From the NCBI RefSeq assembly GCF_012927355.1, contig NZ_JABBGK010000003.1:248001-312000 (forward strand): 64,000 nucleotides of DNA, read 5' to 3'. The translations under genes and the position numbers were made by a program. Of this stretch, positions 1-9,143 are shown piece by piece. The notes under the pieces were generated by a model that ran no database searches, was not told where the DNA came from, and saw nothing but the letters and a program-made list of their open reading frames with translations. The DNA comes from Rhizobium terricola (GTDB lineage: Bacteria; Pseudomonadota; Alphaproteobacteria; Rhizobiales; Rhizobiaceae). The number at the start of each line of letters is the position of its first letter. Position 1 is the first letter of the stretch.

Positions 1-308
1 CAGGCGACGATCAAGTCGTAGTCCTGTTCGGAAACGTCCTGGAAGGTCGGTAGCCATTTCGTCTGGTCGGTTCCCATCTCGATGACCTTGGTCTCGACGG
101 CGTCGCCATACTTCTGCTTGATCATCTCCATGCCCTTGGCGCCGAGGTCGAAATAGGACTTGTCGCCAAGGTTGCCGTTGACGAGAAAGACAATCTTCTT
201 CGGTTCGGCGGCAACGGTGCCGGTTGCCGAGGAGACAAAAAGAGCGCTCGTGGCTGTCAGCAGAATTGCGCCCAAAGCGGTGCGGCGGTTCATTGCGGTC
301 ATCTTCAT
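1..308 (-). CDS. BMP-family ABC transporter substrate-binding protein (3' end missing)
   Basis: Periplasmic binding protein of the BMP (basic membrane protein) family, cut by the left edge so that only about 102 N-terminal residues are visible. From the ATG at 308 there is a basic start (MKMTAMNRR), a hydrophobic core (residues about 11-30) and an Ala-rich cleavage region before EPKK, which reads as a Sec signal peptide without a lipobox cysteine. It is followed by the first beta strand and the family box GDKSYFD (residues 49-55). Known relatives bind nucleosides, purines or other small ligands and deliver them to an ABC permease. Permease and ATPase genes would lie beyond the left edge. The amidohydrolase just upstream is read in the same direction, so the two may share a ligand (inference). 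The family call is firm; the ligand is unknown. Confidence 0.8.
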   Translation of the reverse strand, partial: MKMTAMNRRTALGAILLTATSALFVSSATGTVAAEPKKIVFLVNGNLGDKSYFDLGAKGMEMIKQKYGDAVETKVIEMGTDQTKWLPTFQDVSEQDYDLIVA

Positions 309-357
309 GGGTTCCCCTTGATTATTGAATGAAGGACGACGTTGCTGGGATCGGTAT

Positions 358-1731
358 TCAGGCGGCACTGATCGGGCTTATCGCTCCCTTGCTGTTGTCC
401 GCAAGCCATTCGGCCCGGCGGGCGAAGAGACCGGGCACGACGCCGTGTACTTCGGCGATCAGTTCGCCGATGCTGGCTGTCTTCAGATGCCCGTCCTCGA
501 CGATGATGCGGCCGTCGACCATGGTGAGGTCGACGTCGCTGCCGCGCACGGCATGGACGAGATTGTGGTGCAGGTTACCGTCGCGTCCTCCGAAAAGCGG
601 CGTCATGCGCGGTGTGTCGGTGCGCACTGCGATTATGTCTGCCTTCTTGCCAACTTCCAGCGAACCGATCTCGTGATCCTTGCCGATGGCGCGGGCACCT
701 TCGATCGTCGCCATGCGCATGACGTCCCAACTGTCGAGGGCCGATGCGTCGAGTGTCGCGAACTTTGTCAGCAGGGACGCGAACTTCATCTCCTCGAACA
801 TGTCGAGATTGTTGTTTTCCTTCTCGCCGTCGGTGCCGATGCCGACGGCGACGCCGGCCGCGCGCAGCTTGCCGACCGGCGCGTAGCCGCTGGCGAGCTT
901 CATGTTGCTGGTCGGGTTATGGGCCACCGCGACCCCGCGTCTGGCCATCAGTTCGATCTCGCTGTCGTCCAGCCACACGCAATGGGCAAGCAATGTCTTG
1001 TCTGCATCCAGGAGGCCAAGCTTCTCGAGTGCCTGGATCGAACGGCAGCCATAACGGCGCTGCATCTCCTTCAACTCGACGTCGGCCTCATTGGAATGGG
1101 TGTGGAAGCCCGTCCTGAACTTCCGTGCCAGTTCAATCGCCCGACGATGACCGGCCTCGGTGGAATAGAAGGCGTGTTCCAGGCCGACCCAGACTTCGAC
1201 CCGGCCGTCGGCCTTGCCGTGCCAGGTTTCGAGCAGGCGTTCGGTGTCGTCGAGATGGTCGAAATAGTCATAGTCCGGATGCTCGCCGACATAGGGCGCC
1301 ATGACCGTGCGGTTGCCGATCTGGCTTGCGGCGCGGGCTGCGCCCTCCATGTAGCGCCACATGTCGACGACGGTCGTGGTGCCGGAGAGGACCGCCTCGG
1401 CGTAGCATAGCCAGGACGCGGCTTCCGCCTCGCGCGGAAGAAGGACGCGGTGCATCGGGTCGATATACATGCGCAACCAGTCCCAGACCGGCAAGCCTTC
1501 GGCCGTGCCGCGCAGCAGTCCGGAATGGAGGTGCGCATTGACGAGGCCGGGCATCAGCACGCGGTTCGGCATCCTTCGCACACGTGCATGCGGAAGATCG
1601 GCGACGAGCTTGCCCAGGCTTCCGACGGCCTGGATCCGGCCGTGCTCAACGGCCACGGCGCCATCGGCGATCACGTTGTTTGCTGGATCCATTGTGATGA
1701 CTTGGTCGGCGGCGAGAATTTGCATTGCCAT
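358..1731 (-). CDS. Amidohydrolase of the cytosine/guanine/S-adenosylhomocysteine deaminase (TrzN/AtzB-like) family
   Basis: Cytosolic metal-dependent hydrolase or deaminase, 457 residues, the usual full length. Visible active-site elements are the NAHLHSG metal motif (His67, His69), the HTHSNE motif (His210/His212 and Glu215), His250 in LLAHC, and the metal Asp301 in GIGTDG. These fit the subtype III amidohydrolase fold that deaminates or dechlorinates purine- or triazine-like rings and related N-heterocycles. The C-terminal GSLEVGKKADIIAV segment is the composite beta-sandwich typical of the family. Translation starts at ATG 1731 or at the ATG two codons later (1725). It lies 49 nt upstream of the BMP binding-protein gene on the same strand and diverges from the LysR gene, which probably controls it. 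Substrate is not deducible. Confidence 0.85.
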   Translation of the reverse strand: MAMQILAADQVITMDPANNVIADGAVAVEHGRIQAVGSLGKLVADLPHARVRRMPNRVLMPGLVNAHLHSGLLRGTAEGLPVWDWLRMYIDPMHRVLLPREAEAASWLCYAEAVLSGTTTVVDMWRYMEGAARAASQIGNRTVMAPYVGEHPDYDYFDHLDDTERLLETWHGKADGRVEVWVGLEHAFYSTEAGHRRAIELARKFRTGFHTHSNEADVELKEMQRRYGCRSIQALEKLGLLDADKTLLAHCVWLDDSEIELMARRGVAVAHNPTSNMKLASGYAPVGKLRAAGVAVGIGTDGEKENNNLDMFEEMKFASLLTKFATLDASALDSWDVMRMATIEGARAIGKDHEIGSLEVGKKADIIAVRTDTPRMTPLFGGRDGNLHHNLVHAVRGSDVDLTMVDGRIIVEDGHLKTASIGELIAEVHGVVPGLFARRAEWLADNSKGAISPISAA

Positions 1732-1945
1732 GGCTATCGGTCATTCCTCAAAACGGCGCATGCGGTCGGCCGGAAGGACGGGGCGCGCCCGCGGCTTTCC
1801 TGCGTTTACCTTTTTCGCCAGAGAGTTAAGATCATCGGCAGGGGATGCTGCCTGCATGCTGGAGAAAAGTTTATGGTTGCATCTGGTCCCCGACAAGAAC
1901 AGTTTATTGCACGCCCCGTGCTCAAAGTGAGAGCAGTCATATTGC
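1732..1945. promoter_or_regulatory. Divergent intergenic region between the amidohydrolase and lysR genes
   Basis: 214 nt between two head-to-head genes, the classic position for a LysR-type operator that serves both directions. It is less G+C-rich than the flanks around 1860-1945, next to the LysR start. I could not pick a convincing T-N11-A box over alternatives, so no exact site is claimed. Confidence 0.4.
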
Positions 1946-2851
1946 ATGCCTATTTTTACGACAGCCGCCCGTTGCCTGGTGGAAGTGATTGATGCCGGCT
2001 CGATCCGGCGTGCTGCCGAGATCCTCAACACTGCACCATCTGCGGTTAACCGACAGATCCTGAACCTCGAGGCCGAATATCGTACCACCTTTCTCGAACG
2101 CCTCCCGCGCGGGGTGCGTGCGACGACGGCCGGCAGACTGATGGCCGACCAGATCCGCAAGTGGCAGGGTGACATGGAGAAGGTTGCCGACGAACTGGCG
2201 AGACTGAGGGGTGCCGAACGCCACCAGGTGACTATCGGCATGATGGAGTGTTTTGCCGGCTCGTTCTTCGCCGAGGTGCTGGACGAGGTGCGCCGCAGCC
2301 ACCCGGAGGCGAGCGTGATTGCCCGCGTGGGGGGCACCCGGGAACTCGTGAACCTGCTCGAGGATGGCGAGATCGATCTAATCATCGGCTTCAATATCCC
2401 GCCGAGCTCGAACTACTGGGTTATGGAGACGATCCCGGTGGCCATGGGCGTTGCGACGGCGGCAAACCATCGCCTTGCCGGAAGGAAGTCGCTCTCTCCG
2501 GCCGAAATCGAATCCGAACCCTTGCTGCTGGTGGATGACACGTTGAGCCTGCGGCCCTTCGTCGACAGCATCATGCCGAATGCCTCGTCCTGGTCCAACG
2601 CACCCCTGACATCCAACTCGATCGCCATGATCCGCACTGTTGTCGGCAGCGGTGCGGGTATTAGCATCCTGACGCGCCTCGACGTGCGTGACGAACTCGC
2701 TGCCGGGCGGATCATCCTTGTGCCGCTCGATGCTGCGAATACCCGCGAAAACCTGTCGATCTGCGTTCGCGATCAAACGGCCGTCCCGGCGCTTATCACG
2801 GCCTTCACCCAAGCCATGATTGCTGCGATCCGCCGAGATCTGGCTGCGTGA
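1946..2851 (+). CDS. LysR-family transcriptional regulator
   Basis: DNA-binding regulator of 301 residues, normal LysR length. The N-terminal winged helix-turn-helix covers about residues 3-62 (AGSIRRAAEILNTAPSAVNR is the HTH core), and a periplasmic-binding-like effector domain covers about 90-295. It starts at ATG 1946. It diverges from the amidohydrolase/BMP genes and converges on the TIM-barrel gene, with which its last 47 nt overlap antisense. By position it most likely controls the amidohydrolase/transport genes in response to their substrate (inference). Confidence 0.85.
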   Translation: MPIFTTAARCLVEVIDAGSIRRAAEILNTAPSAVNRQILNLEAEYRTTFLERLPRGVRATTAGRLMADQIRKWQGDMEKVADELARLRGAERHQVTIGMMECFAGSFFAEVLDEVRRSHPEASVIARVGGTRELVNLLEDGEIDLIIGFNIPPSSNYWVMETIPVAMGVATAANHRLAGRKSLSPAEIESEPLLLVDDTLSLRPFVDSIMPNASSWSNAPLTSNSIAMIRTVVGSGAGISILTRLDVRDELAAGRIILVPLDAANTRENLSICVRDQTAVPALITAFTQAMIAAIRRDLAA

Positions 2852-3692
2852 CGGTGTTGGCTGCGCATTCCGACCATATCTGCCGCGCGATGCGCATCAG
2901 TTCGAGGGAATCCTTCCAGCGATTGCCGATGTCGATGCCGTCCGGACCGGTGATCGCATAGGGTGCGGCGCCGAGTTCGCACAGAAACGTCAGCTCGTCA
3001 CCCTCCCCGTGGCGGTTCTGCCATGCATGAAAGCCGTATCGCCACCAGGATTCGAACTGCTTGAGCCAGTCCCGGTTGCAGCTGAAGCCGATGTCGAGCT
3101 GTATCTGCTCGGCCGAGGCAACCCGGCCATGGAAGGCCTCGGCGTGATCGAGGATGCGCCGCATCTGGGCTTCGGTTTCCCCGGCTACCGGCAGAAGGAT
3201 CTCGCGACCGACGACGTAGTGGGAAAGATCGGCCGTGAGCCTGAGGCGGGGCAGCCCATCGAGCAGCTTCAATGTGAACAGCAGGTCGTTTGTCATGCGA
3301 CCGCGATGGGTTTCGACATAGATCGGAAAATCCACCTGTTCGGCAAGGCGCTGCCAACCTTCAAGTATTCGGCAGGCTTCGCTCACTTCCGTCGGGCGGA
3401 TGTCCGGCTGAATGTTGAGGTGGTGCAATCCGAATTCTGTGCCCCATTCGAGCGCGGGTTTCAGTGCGTCGATACTGTCGGGCAAGGCCGTGCCCTCGAT
3501 TGCCAAGCCGAGTGCTCTGGCAGGCCTTGCCACTTCGCGAGCCGCTTCTCGCTCAAGCCAGAGCGTTCCTATCCCGTCGAAGCCACTGGCGCTGGCCAGG
3601 GCGAGCCGGCCGTGCAACGTTTCAATGCCCAAGGGCGGGTGGCGCAGGGCTTCGAATGTCCAGAGCGATTGCAGGACGAGAAGTCGTGACAT
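2805..3692 (-). CDS. Sugar phosphate isomerase/epimerase-like TIM-barrel protein
   Basis: 295-residue protein of the xylose-isomerase-like TIM-barrel superfamily (AP endonuclease 2-type fold). Supporting segments are the IYVETHRGRMTND strand-loop (Glu and His as candidate metal ligands, about residues 127-139), LRLTADLSHY (Asp/His, about 151-160) and the conserved Glu in FLCELGAAPY near residue 240. Relatives isomerise or epimerise keto sugars, inositols or other hydroxylated acids. It precedes the ferredoxin gene's stop codon only by orientation: the three minus-strand genes P450, ferredoxin and this one are closely spaced (12-27 nt) and look like one operon transcribed leftwards. Its last 47 nt overlap the lysR gene on the other strand. 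Exact reaction unknown. Confidence 0.7.
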   Translation of the reverse strand: MSRLLVLQSLWTFEALRHPPLGIETLHGRLALASASGFDGIGTLWLEREAAREVARPARALGLAIEGTALPDSIDALKPALEWGTEFGLHHLNIQPDIRPTEVSEACRILEGWQRLAEQVDFPIYVETHRGRMTNDLLFTLKLLDGLPRLRLTADLSHYVVGREILLPVAGETEAQMRRILDHAEAFHGRVASAEQIQLDIGFSCNRDWLKQFESWWRYGFHAWQNRHGEGDELTFLCELGAAPYAITGPDGIDIGNRWKDSLELMRIARQIWSECAANTVTQPDLGGSQQSWLG

Positions 3693-3704
3693 GGGCCCGT
3701 ATCC

Positions 3705-4025
3705 TCAGTGTTGCGCGCGCGGCAGGTGGATGATCAGGCCGTCATGGTGTTCGGTGAGGGTTACCTGGCAGCTCAGGCGGCTTTCCGTACGTGGATCGAT
3801 CACGCACTCGATCATGTCCTGCTCGTGGGCGCCCGGAGCCGGCAACTTCGCGATCCAGCTCTCGTCAATGTAGCAATGACAGGTGCCGCAGGCGCAGGCC
3901 CCGCCGCACTCGGCGATAATTTCGGCGATTCCGCCGTTGACGGCGGCGGCCATCAGGCTGTCGCCCGGACTGGCTTTCACCTCGATCGGCTGATCTTCGG
4001 CAGGGATAAAAATGACGCGTATCAT
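3705..4025 (-). CDS. [2Fe-2S] ferredoxin, putidaredoxin/adrenodoxin type
   Basis: 106-residue electron carrier. The four cluster ligands are visible as Cys40-x5-Cys46-x2-Cys49 and Cys86, exactly the vertebrate-type/putidaredoxin spacing; extra cysteines at 44, 51 and 74 are not part of the pattern. It lies between the P450 gene (27 nt upstream) and the TIM-barrel gene (12 nt downstream), so it is the natural redox partner of that P450. No ferredoxin reductase is present in the window, so electrons must come from a reductase encoded elsewhere. ATG at 4025. Confidence 0.93.
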   Translation of the reverse strand: MIRVIFIPAEDQPIEVKASPGDSLMAAAVNGGIAEIIAECGGACACGTCHCYIDESWIAKLPAPGAHEQDMIECVIDPRTESRLSCQVTLTEHHDGLIIHLPRAQH

Positions 4026-4052
4026 CGTATCTGGTTCCTTGGTCAGTCGTAC

Positions 4053-5282
4053 TCAGTTGGCCAGTCGAAGCTTCAGTGCTTTCGGGCCACGGACCGAAAG
4101 GCTGTGTTTGTACTCGGGCGCTTCGGTCAGCTCGATGCGGGAGAAGCGCGAGAGCAGGATCGTGAAGACGATCTCCATGTCTAGCCGGGCGAGATGGTTG
4201 CCGAGGCAGAAATGGGCGCCCCCGCCAAAGGCGAGGTGGCGGTTCGGCTTGCGGGAAATGTCGAAGCGGTTCGCGTCGGCAAAATGCGCAGGGTCGCGAT
4301 TGGCTGCGCCGTAAAGCAGGCCAAAACGGGTGCCGCGCGGAAAGCGTCGGCCGGCAACCTCGACGTCGTCGCTTGCATAGCGGTCGAAAAAGGGCAGCGG
4401 GCATTCGTAACGGAACATTTCCTGCACGGCCGTCTGGGCAAGGCCCGAATTGGCGCGCAGCATTTCCATCTCCTGCGGAAACGCCAGCAGCGCATGCATG
4501 CCTGATCCGAGGACATCGATTGTCGAGCCGTGTCCCGCCATCAGGATCAGCATTGCGGTCGAGATGAACTCATCCTCCGACATCAGCCCGCTGTCCTGCG
4601 CGGCAATCAATTGGGATGTCAGGTCTTCCTTGGGGCTGCGGCGGCGCTCGGCCTTCAGATCGCGCAGGTAATCGGCAAATTCGGCCGTTGTCTTCTCCGC
4701 AAGTTCCTTGCGGTCGGCACTGCGGTCGATGTCGAAATACTGGACGATGTTCTCCGACCAGGTACGCAACATCGGACAATCCTCCTCCGGTACGCCGAGC
4801 AGGTGGCCGATGACATGGCCCGGGATGGCGGCGGCGAGGTCTTCGATGAATTCGATTTCGCTGTTTTGGTCAAAGCGATCGACCATGCCGACGACCAGTG
4901 CCTGGATGAAGTTCCGATGCGAGGTAACGTAGGCGGGTGTGAAGAGCCTGAAAACCAGCCGCCGCAGGCGATCGTGAACCTCGCCGTCGCTGTTGAGCAT
5001 GGAGAATTGCACGAAGCGCGCATGGTGGGGCATGTCGTGGAAATTGTCCTGCTGTCGGCGACGTTCTAGTTCGTCCGCCGGCAGGATGCCGTTCGGCATA
5101 CGCGGCATGTTCGGATTGAGGACGATCGAGGAAACATCGTCGAAACGCGAGGCCAGCCACATATCGAGGGGCGCGAAATAGGCGAGCCCTTCCGCTTCCC
5201 GCAGGCGGGCGTAGGCCTCATAGGGATCTGCGGCGAAGGCCGGCGAAAGCGGGTCAAACGCGGCGGGGGTGGATTCGGTCAT
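4053..5282 (-). CDS. Cytochrome P450 (bacterial class I)
   Basis: Soluble haem monooxygenase of 409 residues. The haem-binding signature AFGGGAHFCLG gives the axial ligand Cys359. The K-helix ExxR motif is Glu288-x2-Arg291 (EMFR). The I-helix motif reads LMAGHGST (residues 248-254), where the usual acidic residue is Gly252 and the usual Thr is Ser253, so the proton-delivery acid-alcohol pair is incomplete. Electrons are expected through the adjacent ferredoxin. It heads the leftward operon P450-ferredoxin-TIM barrel and diverges from an AraC regulator. The substrate cannot be read from the sequence. ATG at 5282. Confidence 0.95.
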   Translation of the reverse strand: MTESTPAAFDPLSPAFAADPYEAYARLREAEGLAYFAPLDMWLASRFDDVSSIVLNPNMPRMPNGILPADELERRRQQDNFHDMPHHARFVQFSMLNSDGEVHDRLRRLVFRLFTPAYVTSHRNFIQALVVGMVDRFDQNSEIEFIEDLAAAIPGHVIGHLLGVPEEDCPMLRTWSENIVQYFDIDRSADRKELAEKTTAEFADYLRDLKAERRRSPKEDLTSQLIAAQDSGLMSEDEFISTAMLILMAGHGSTIDVLGSGMHALLAFPQEMEMLRANSGLAQTAVQEMFRYECPLPFFDRYASDDVEVAGRRFPRGTRFGLLYGAANRDPAHFADANRFDISRKPNRHLAFGGGAHFCLGNHLARLDMEIVFTILLSRFSRIELTEAPEYKHSLSVRGPKALKLRLAN

Positions 5283-5339
5283 GGTCTGGTCTCCGTGGGG
5301 AAAAGCAGGCTAAGGCGGCAAGGCTCGCCGGACCATTTA

Positions 5340-5378
5340 TCGATGTTGCATCGACATAGATATTTGTCGCATCCTGTC
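5340..5378. promoter_or_regulatory. Candidate AraC operator: direct repeat GCATC plus a dyad
   Basis: In the 109-nt spacer between the divergent P450 and araC genes, GCATC occurs at 5348-5352 and again at 5369-5373. The copies are 21 bp apart, which is two helical turns and typical of AraC-family direct-repeat sites. The first copy sits inside the perfect dyad TCGATG-TTG-CATCGA (5340-5354). Seen in sequence; binding by the neighbouring AraC protein is inference. Confidence 0.45.
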
Positions 5379-5391
5379 GGCTAATTTTCCC

Positions 5392-6288
5392 ATGTTTCCA
5401 GAACTGTCACCGCCAATGAATGACGAAATCTACTTTCCCGTGGCCAGGGCCGAGGCAGCATTCTTTGCCTATCGGCTGCTTGTGGCTGGCTCGCGCCGCG
5501 CCCGGCCGGCGGATCCGGCAATCACCACGCTCTTTCACGAGCAGTGCCTTATCCTGACTTTGTCCGGACGTGGCATTGTCGACGCCGGCAGGACCCGATC
5601 CGTCGTCACGGCCGGCGATGTCGCATGGATAGACACGGCGCGGCCCTATGCCCACCACTGCCATGGTGAAAGCGATATCTGGCACTATCTCTGGATCAGC
5701 ATAGACGGCACCGGGATTGCAGACCTGCATGGCTGGTTAGGCTTCCGTGAGGCGCCCGTCATCGCCTGTGGCGAAGCCGCTGAACTCGCGGACCAGATGA
5801 GGGAGATCCTTCGTCTTGCCAGAATGCCCGACCGTCACGTGCTGGGAACCCTCAACGTGGCAGTCGCTCATGTACTCTCGGTGATCGCCCGGTCGCGCTT
5901 GACCCTGGCCGAGAAAACCCTTTCCCGCGGCGACCAGGCGATGGAGGCGCTGGTCGCTCAGGTGCGACGGGATATTGCCGCCGACTGGTCCGTTCCGCGC
6001 ATGGCTTTGTCGGCGGGCGTAAGCTGTTCTCAACTTCATCGCCGCTTCCTGAAGACCTTCGATCAGTCCCCGGCCCGGTGGCTGCGGCAGGAGCGGATCA
6101 ACCTGGCGCGCCGCTACCTGCTGAGCGGATTTGAAAAGATCAGCACGATTGCCAGTCGCTGCGGTTATGACGATCCGTTCCACTTCAGCCGTGACTTCCG
6201 AGTCTTGACCGGCCTGAGCCCCACCGACTACCGGAAGTCGCAGGCTGACGGAGCCAGCGCCGATCGCGGAAGTTCGGCTGAAACCTGA
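5392..6288 (+). CDS. AraC-family transcriptional regulator
   Basis: 298-residue regulator: an N-terminal cupin-like sensor (about residues 30-150, with AGDVAWIDTARPYAHHCHGE as a characteristic metal-like/cupin strand) and a C-terminal double HTH (about 190-285), including ISTIASRCGYDDPFHFSRDF. It starts at ATG 5392; an in-frame ATG at 5416 is an alternative, and neither has a clear ribosome-binding site. It diverges from the P450 operon and is its likely regulator, using the repeats in the 109-nt spacer. Confidence 0.85.
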   Translation: MFPELSPPMNDEIYFPVARAEAAFFAYRLLVAGSRRARPADPAITTLFHEQCLILTLSGRGIVDAGRTRSVVTAGDVAWIDTARPYAHHCHGESDIWHYLWISIDGTGIADLHGWLGFREAPVIACGEAAELADQMREILRLARMPDRHVLGTLNVAVAHVLSVIARSRLTLAEKTLSRGDQAMEALVAQVRRDIAADWSVPRMALSAGVSCSQLHRRFLKTFDQSPARWLRQERINLARRYLLSGFEKISTIASRCGYDDPFHFSRDFRVLTGLSPTDYRKSQADGASADRGSSAET

Positions 6289-6502
6289 GGCTCTGGCGCA
6301 GGATCGCGAAGGGACGACGCCTGATGACGGTCTCGCGTCCTTGGCCAGCAGGTGAGGGAAGAGCAGGTTTTCCGAACGGATCCGAGCCCCTGGGCCTCCG
6401 CCGGATTTTGGGATGGTCCGTCAGAGCAAGCATGCAGCAGCAGCCACAGCCTGACGCCGCACGGCCTTGAAGGCCGGACTGCGGTTCTAAAGGCCGTTCT
6501 CC
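6289..6502. other. Boundary between catabolic island and polysaccharide locus
   Basis: 214 nt between the convergent ends of the araC and sugar-transferase genes. It contains a perfect 15-nt palindrome, CGGCCTTGAAGGCCG (6462-6476), that can form a short hairpin and could help stop transcription from either side, although no T-tract follows. No gene, att-like repeat or tRNA is visible. Confidence 0.4.
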
Positions 6503-7066
6503 CTAGTGGCGTATGCCGGTACGGGAGGTGATGACCGGAAGGGTCATGAGAATGATCTTGATGTCCAGCCAAAGCGACTGCTGCTCCAGATATTCCCGAT
6601 CCATCGCTACCTTCTCCTCAATGCTGAGGTCGTCGCGCCCGCGCACTTGAGCAAGCCCAGTCAGGCCTGGGCGCAGTTTGTGGACGCCTGCCTCCGTGCG
6701 CAGCTTTATCAGGTCGTCCTGGTTGAACAGAGCCGGGCGCGGGCCGACAATGCTCATGTCGCCGACGAGGATCGACCAGACCTGCGGCAATTCGTCGAGG
6801 CTGGTCTTTCGAATGAACTTGCCGACGGGAGTAATGTAGACCTCAGGCTGCGTCAGTTGGTGAGTGGCGACGTTCGGCGTATCGGTCCGCATGCTGCGAA
6901 ACTTCGGCATCTTGAAGATCGCGTTGTCGCGGCCCACCCGATCCGACCAGAACAGGACCGGCCCCTTCGAGGTTGCCTTTACGAGAATTGCCACAAGAAT
7001 GCATGGCAGCAGAAACACGAGTCCGGCCAGTAGGCTGAGTATGATATCGATAGAGCGCTTCAGCAT
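6503..7066 (-). CDS. Initiating sugar-phosphate transferase (PglC/WbaP C-terminal type)
   Basis: 187-residue membrane enzyme that transfers a sugar-1-phosphate from a UDP-sugar to undecaprenyl phosphate and so starts the lipid-linked repeat unit. It has one N-terminal hydrophobic segment (about residues 8-30), the KFRSMRTD motif, TSLDELPQVWSIL (family DELP box), MSIVGPRP and PGLTGLAQVRGRD. The size is that of the minimal PglC-like monotopic form, not the 450-residue WbaP form. It is the last gene of the leftward cluster, 3 nt after the CBS-aminotransferase stop. The 4,6-dehydratase and reductase in the locus suggest QuiNAc, FucNAc or a diamino-trideoxyhexose as the priming sugar (inference). 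Confidence 0.92.
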   Translation of the reverse strand: MLKRSIDIILSLLAGLVFLLPCILVAILVKATSKGPVLFWSDRVGRDNAIFKMPKFRSMRTDTPNVATHQLTQPEVYITPVGKFIRKTSLDELPQVWSILVGDMSIVGPRPALFNQDDLIKLRTEAGVHKLRPGLTGLAQVRGRDDLSIEEKVAMDREYLEQQSLWLDIKIILMTLPVITSRTGIRH

Positions 7067-7069
7067 CGT

Positions 7070-8530
<1,461 letters not shown>

Positions 8531-8537
8531 TCGCTCG

Positions 8538-9143
8538 TCACTCCCTGACAATGCGTGCATTTCCAATCCAAACCGCGCCATGGGGGATGGATTTGGTGAC
8601 GACAGATCCGGCTCCGATCACAACGTCGTCGCCGATTTCGATACCCGGCAGGATGGTCGCATTGGAACCCACCAGGACATTTTTTCCGATCAGAACGGCT
8701 CCGCCGAGGGTCGATGCCGGTGCTATATGCGTGCCGTCACCAATCACGCAATCATGATCGACGATCGCCCCATGATTGATGATCACGCCATGCCCCACCC
8801 TGGCCTGCGACGACACGATTGCACGGCAGGCTACGAACGTGCCTTGCCCGATTGTCGCGCTGGGCGAAAGGGAGGCGTCGGGATGAACAACACTCAACAG
8901 TTCGCTTCCGGAGGCGCGAGCCCTGTCCAGCAAACGGATACGCACGGCGTTATTCCCTATGGCGACGTGGCTTTTCGTTCCCCGCATGTCCGCGAGGCAT
9001 TCCGGCGCCTGTACGAGCCTGCCCATGAACTCCCCTTCGTGGTCGGCCCGCACGGTGACCTGCGTAGGATCACTTCCAGCGGCAATCAATGCCTCAAAGA
9101 CCACCTTTGCATGGCCACCGGCTCCAATCAGGATCGTGCTCAA
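8538..9143 (-). CDS. NeuD/PglD-like sugar O/N-acetyltransferase
   Basis: 201-residue left-handed beta-helix acetyltransferase. The N-terminal Rossmann-like nucleotide-sugar domain starts STILIGAGGHAKVV (residues 2-15). Hexapeptide repeats follow from about 95 to 190 (ATIGQGTFV, VGHGVIINHGAIVDHDCVIG, IGKNVLVGSNATI), containing the catalytic His region of PglD-type enzymes (HGAIVDHD). Expected role is acetyl-CoA-dependent acetylation of the 4-amino sugar made by the adjacent aminotransferase. It starts with TTG at 9143, whose T-TGA context overlaps the neuC stop codon (TTGA overlap), with an AAGAAGG site upstream; no internal ATG fits better. Confidence 0.85.
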   Translation of the reverse strand: MSTILIGAGGHAKVVFEALIAAGSDPTQVTVRADHEGEFMGRLVQAPECLADMRGTKSHVAIGNNAVRIRLLDRARASGSELLSVVHPDASLSPSATIGQGTFVACRAIVSSQARVGHGVIINHGAIVDHDCVIGDGTHIAPASTLGGAVLIGKNVLVGSNATILPGIEIGDDVVIGAGSVVTKSIPHGAVWIGNARIVRE

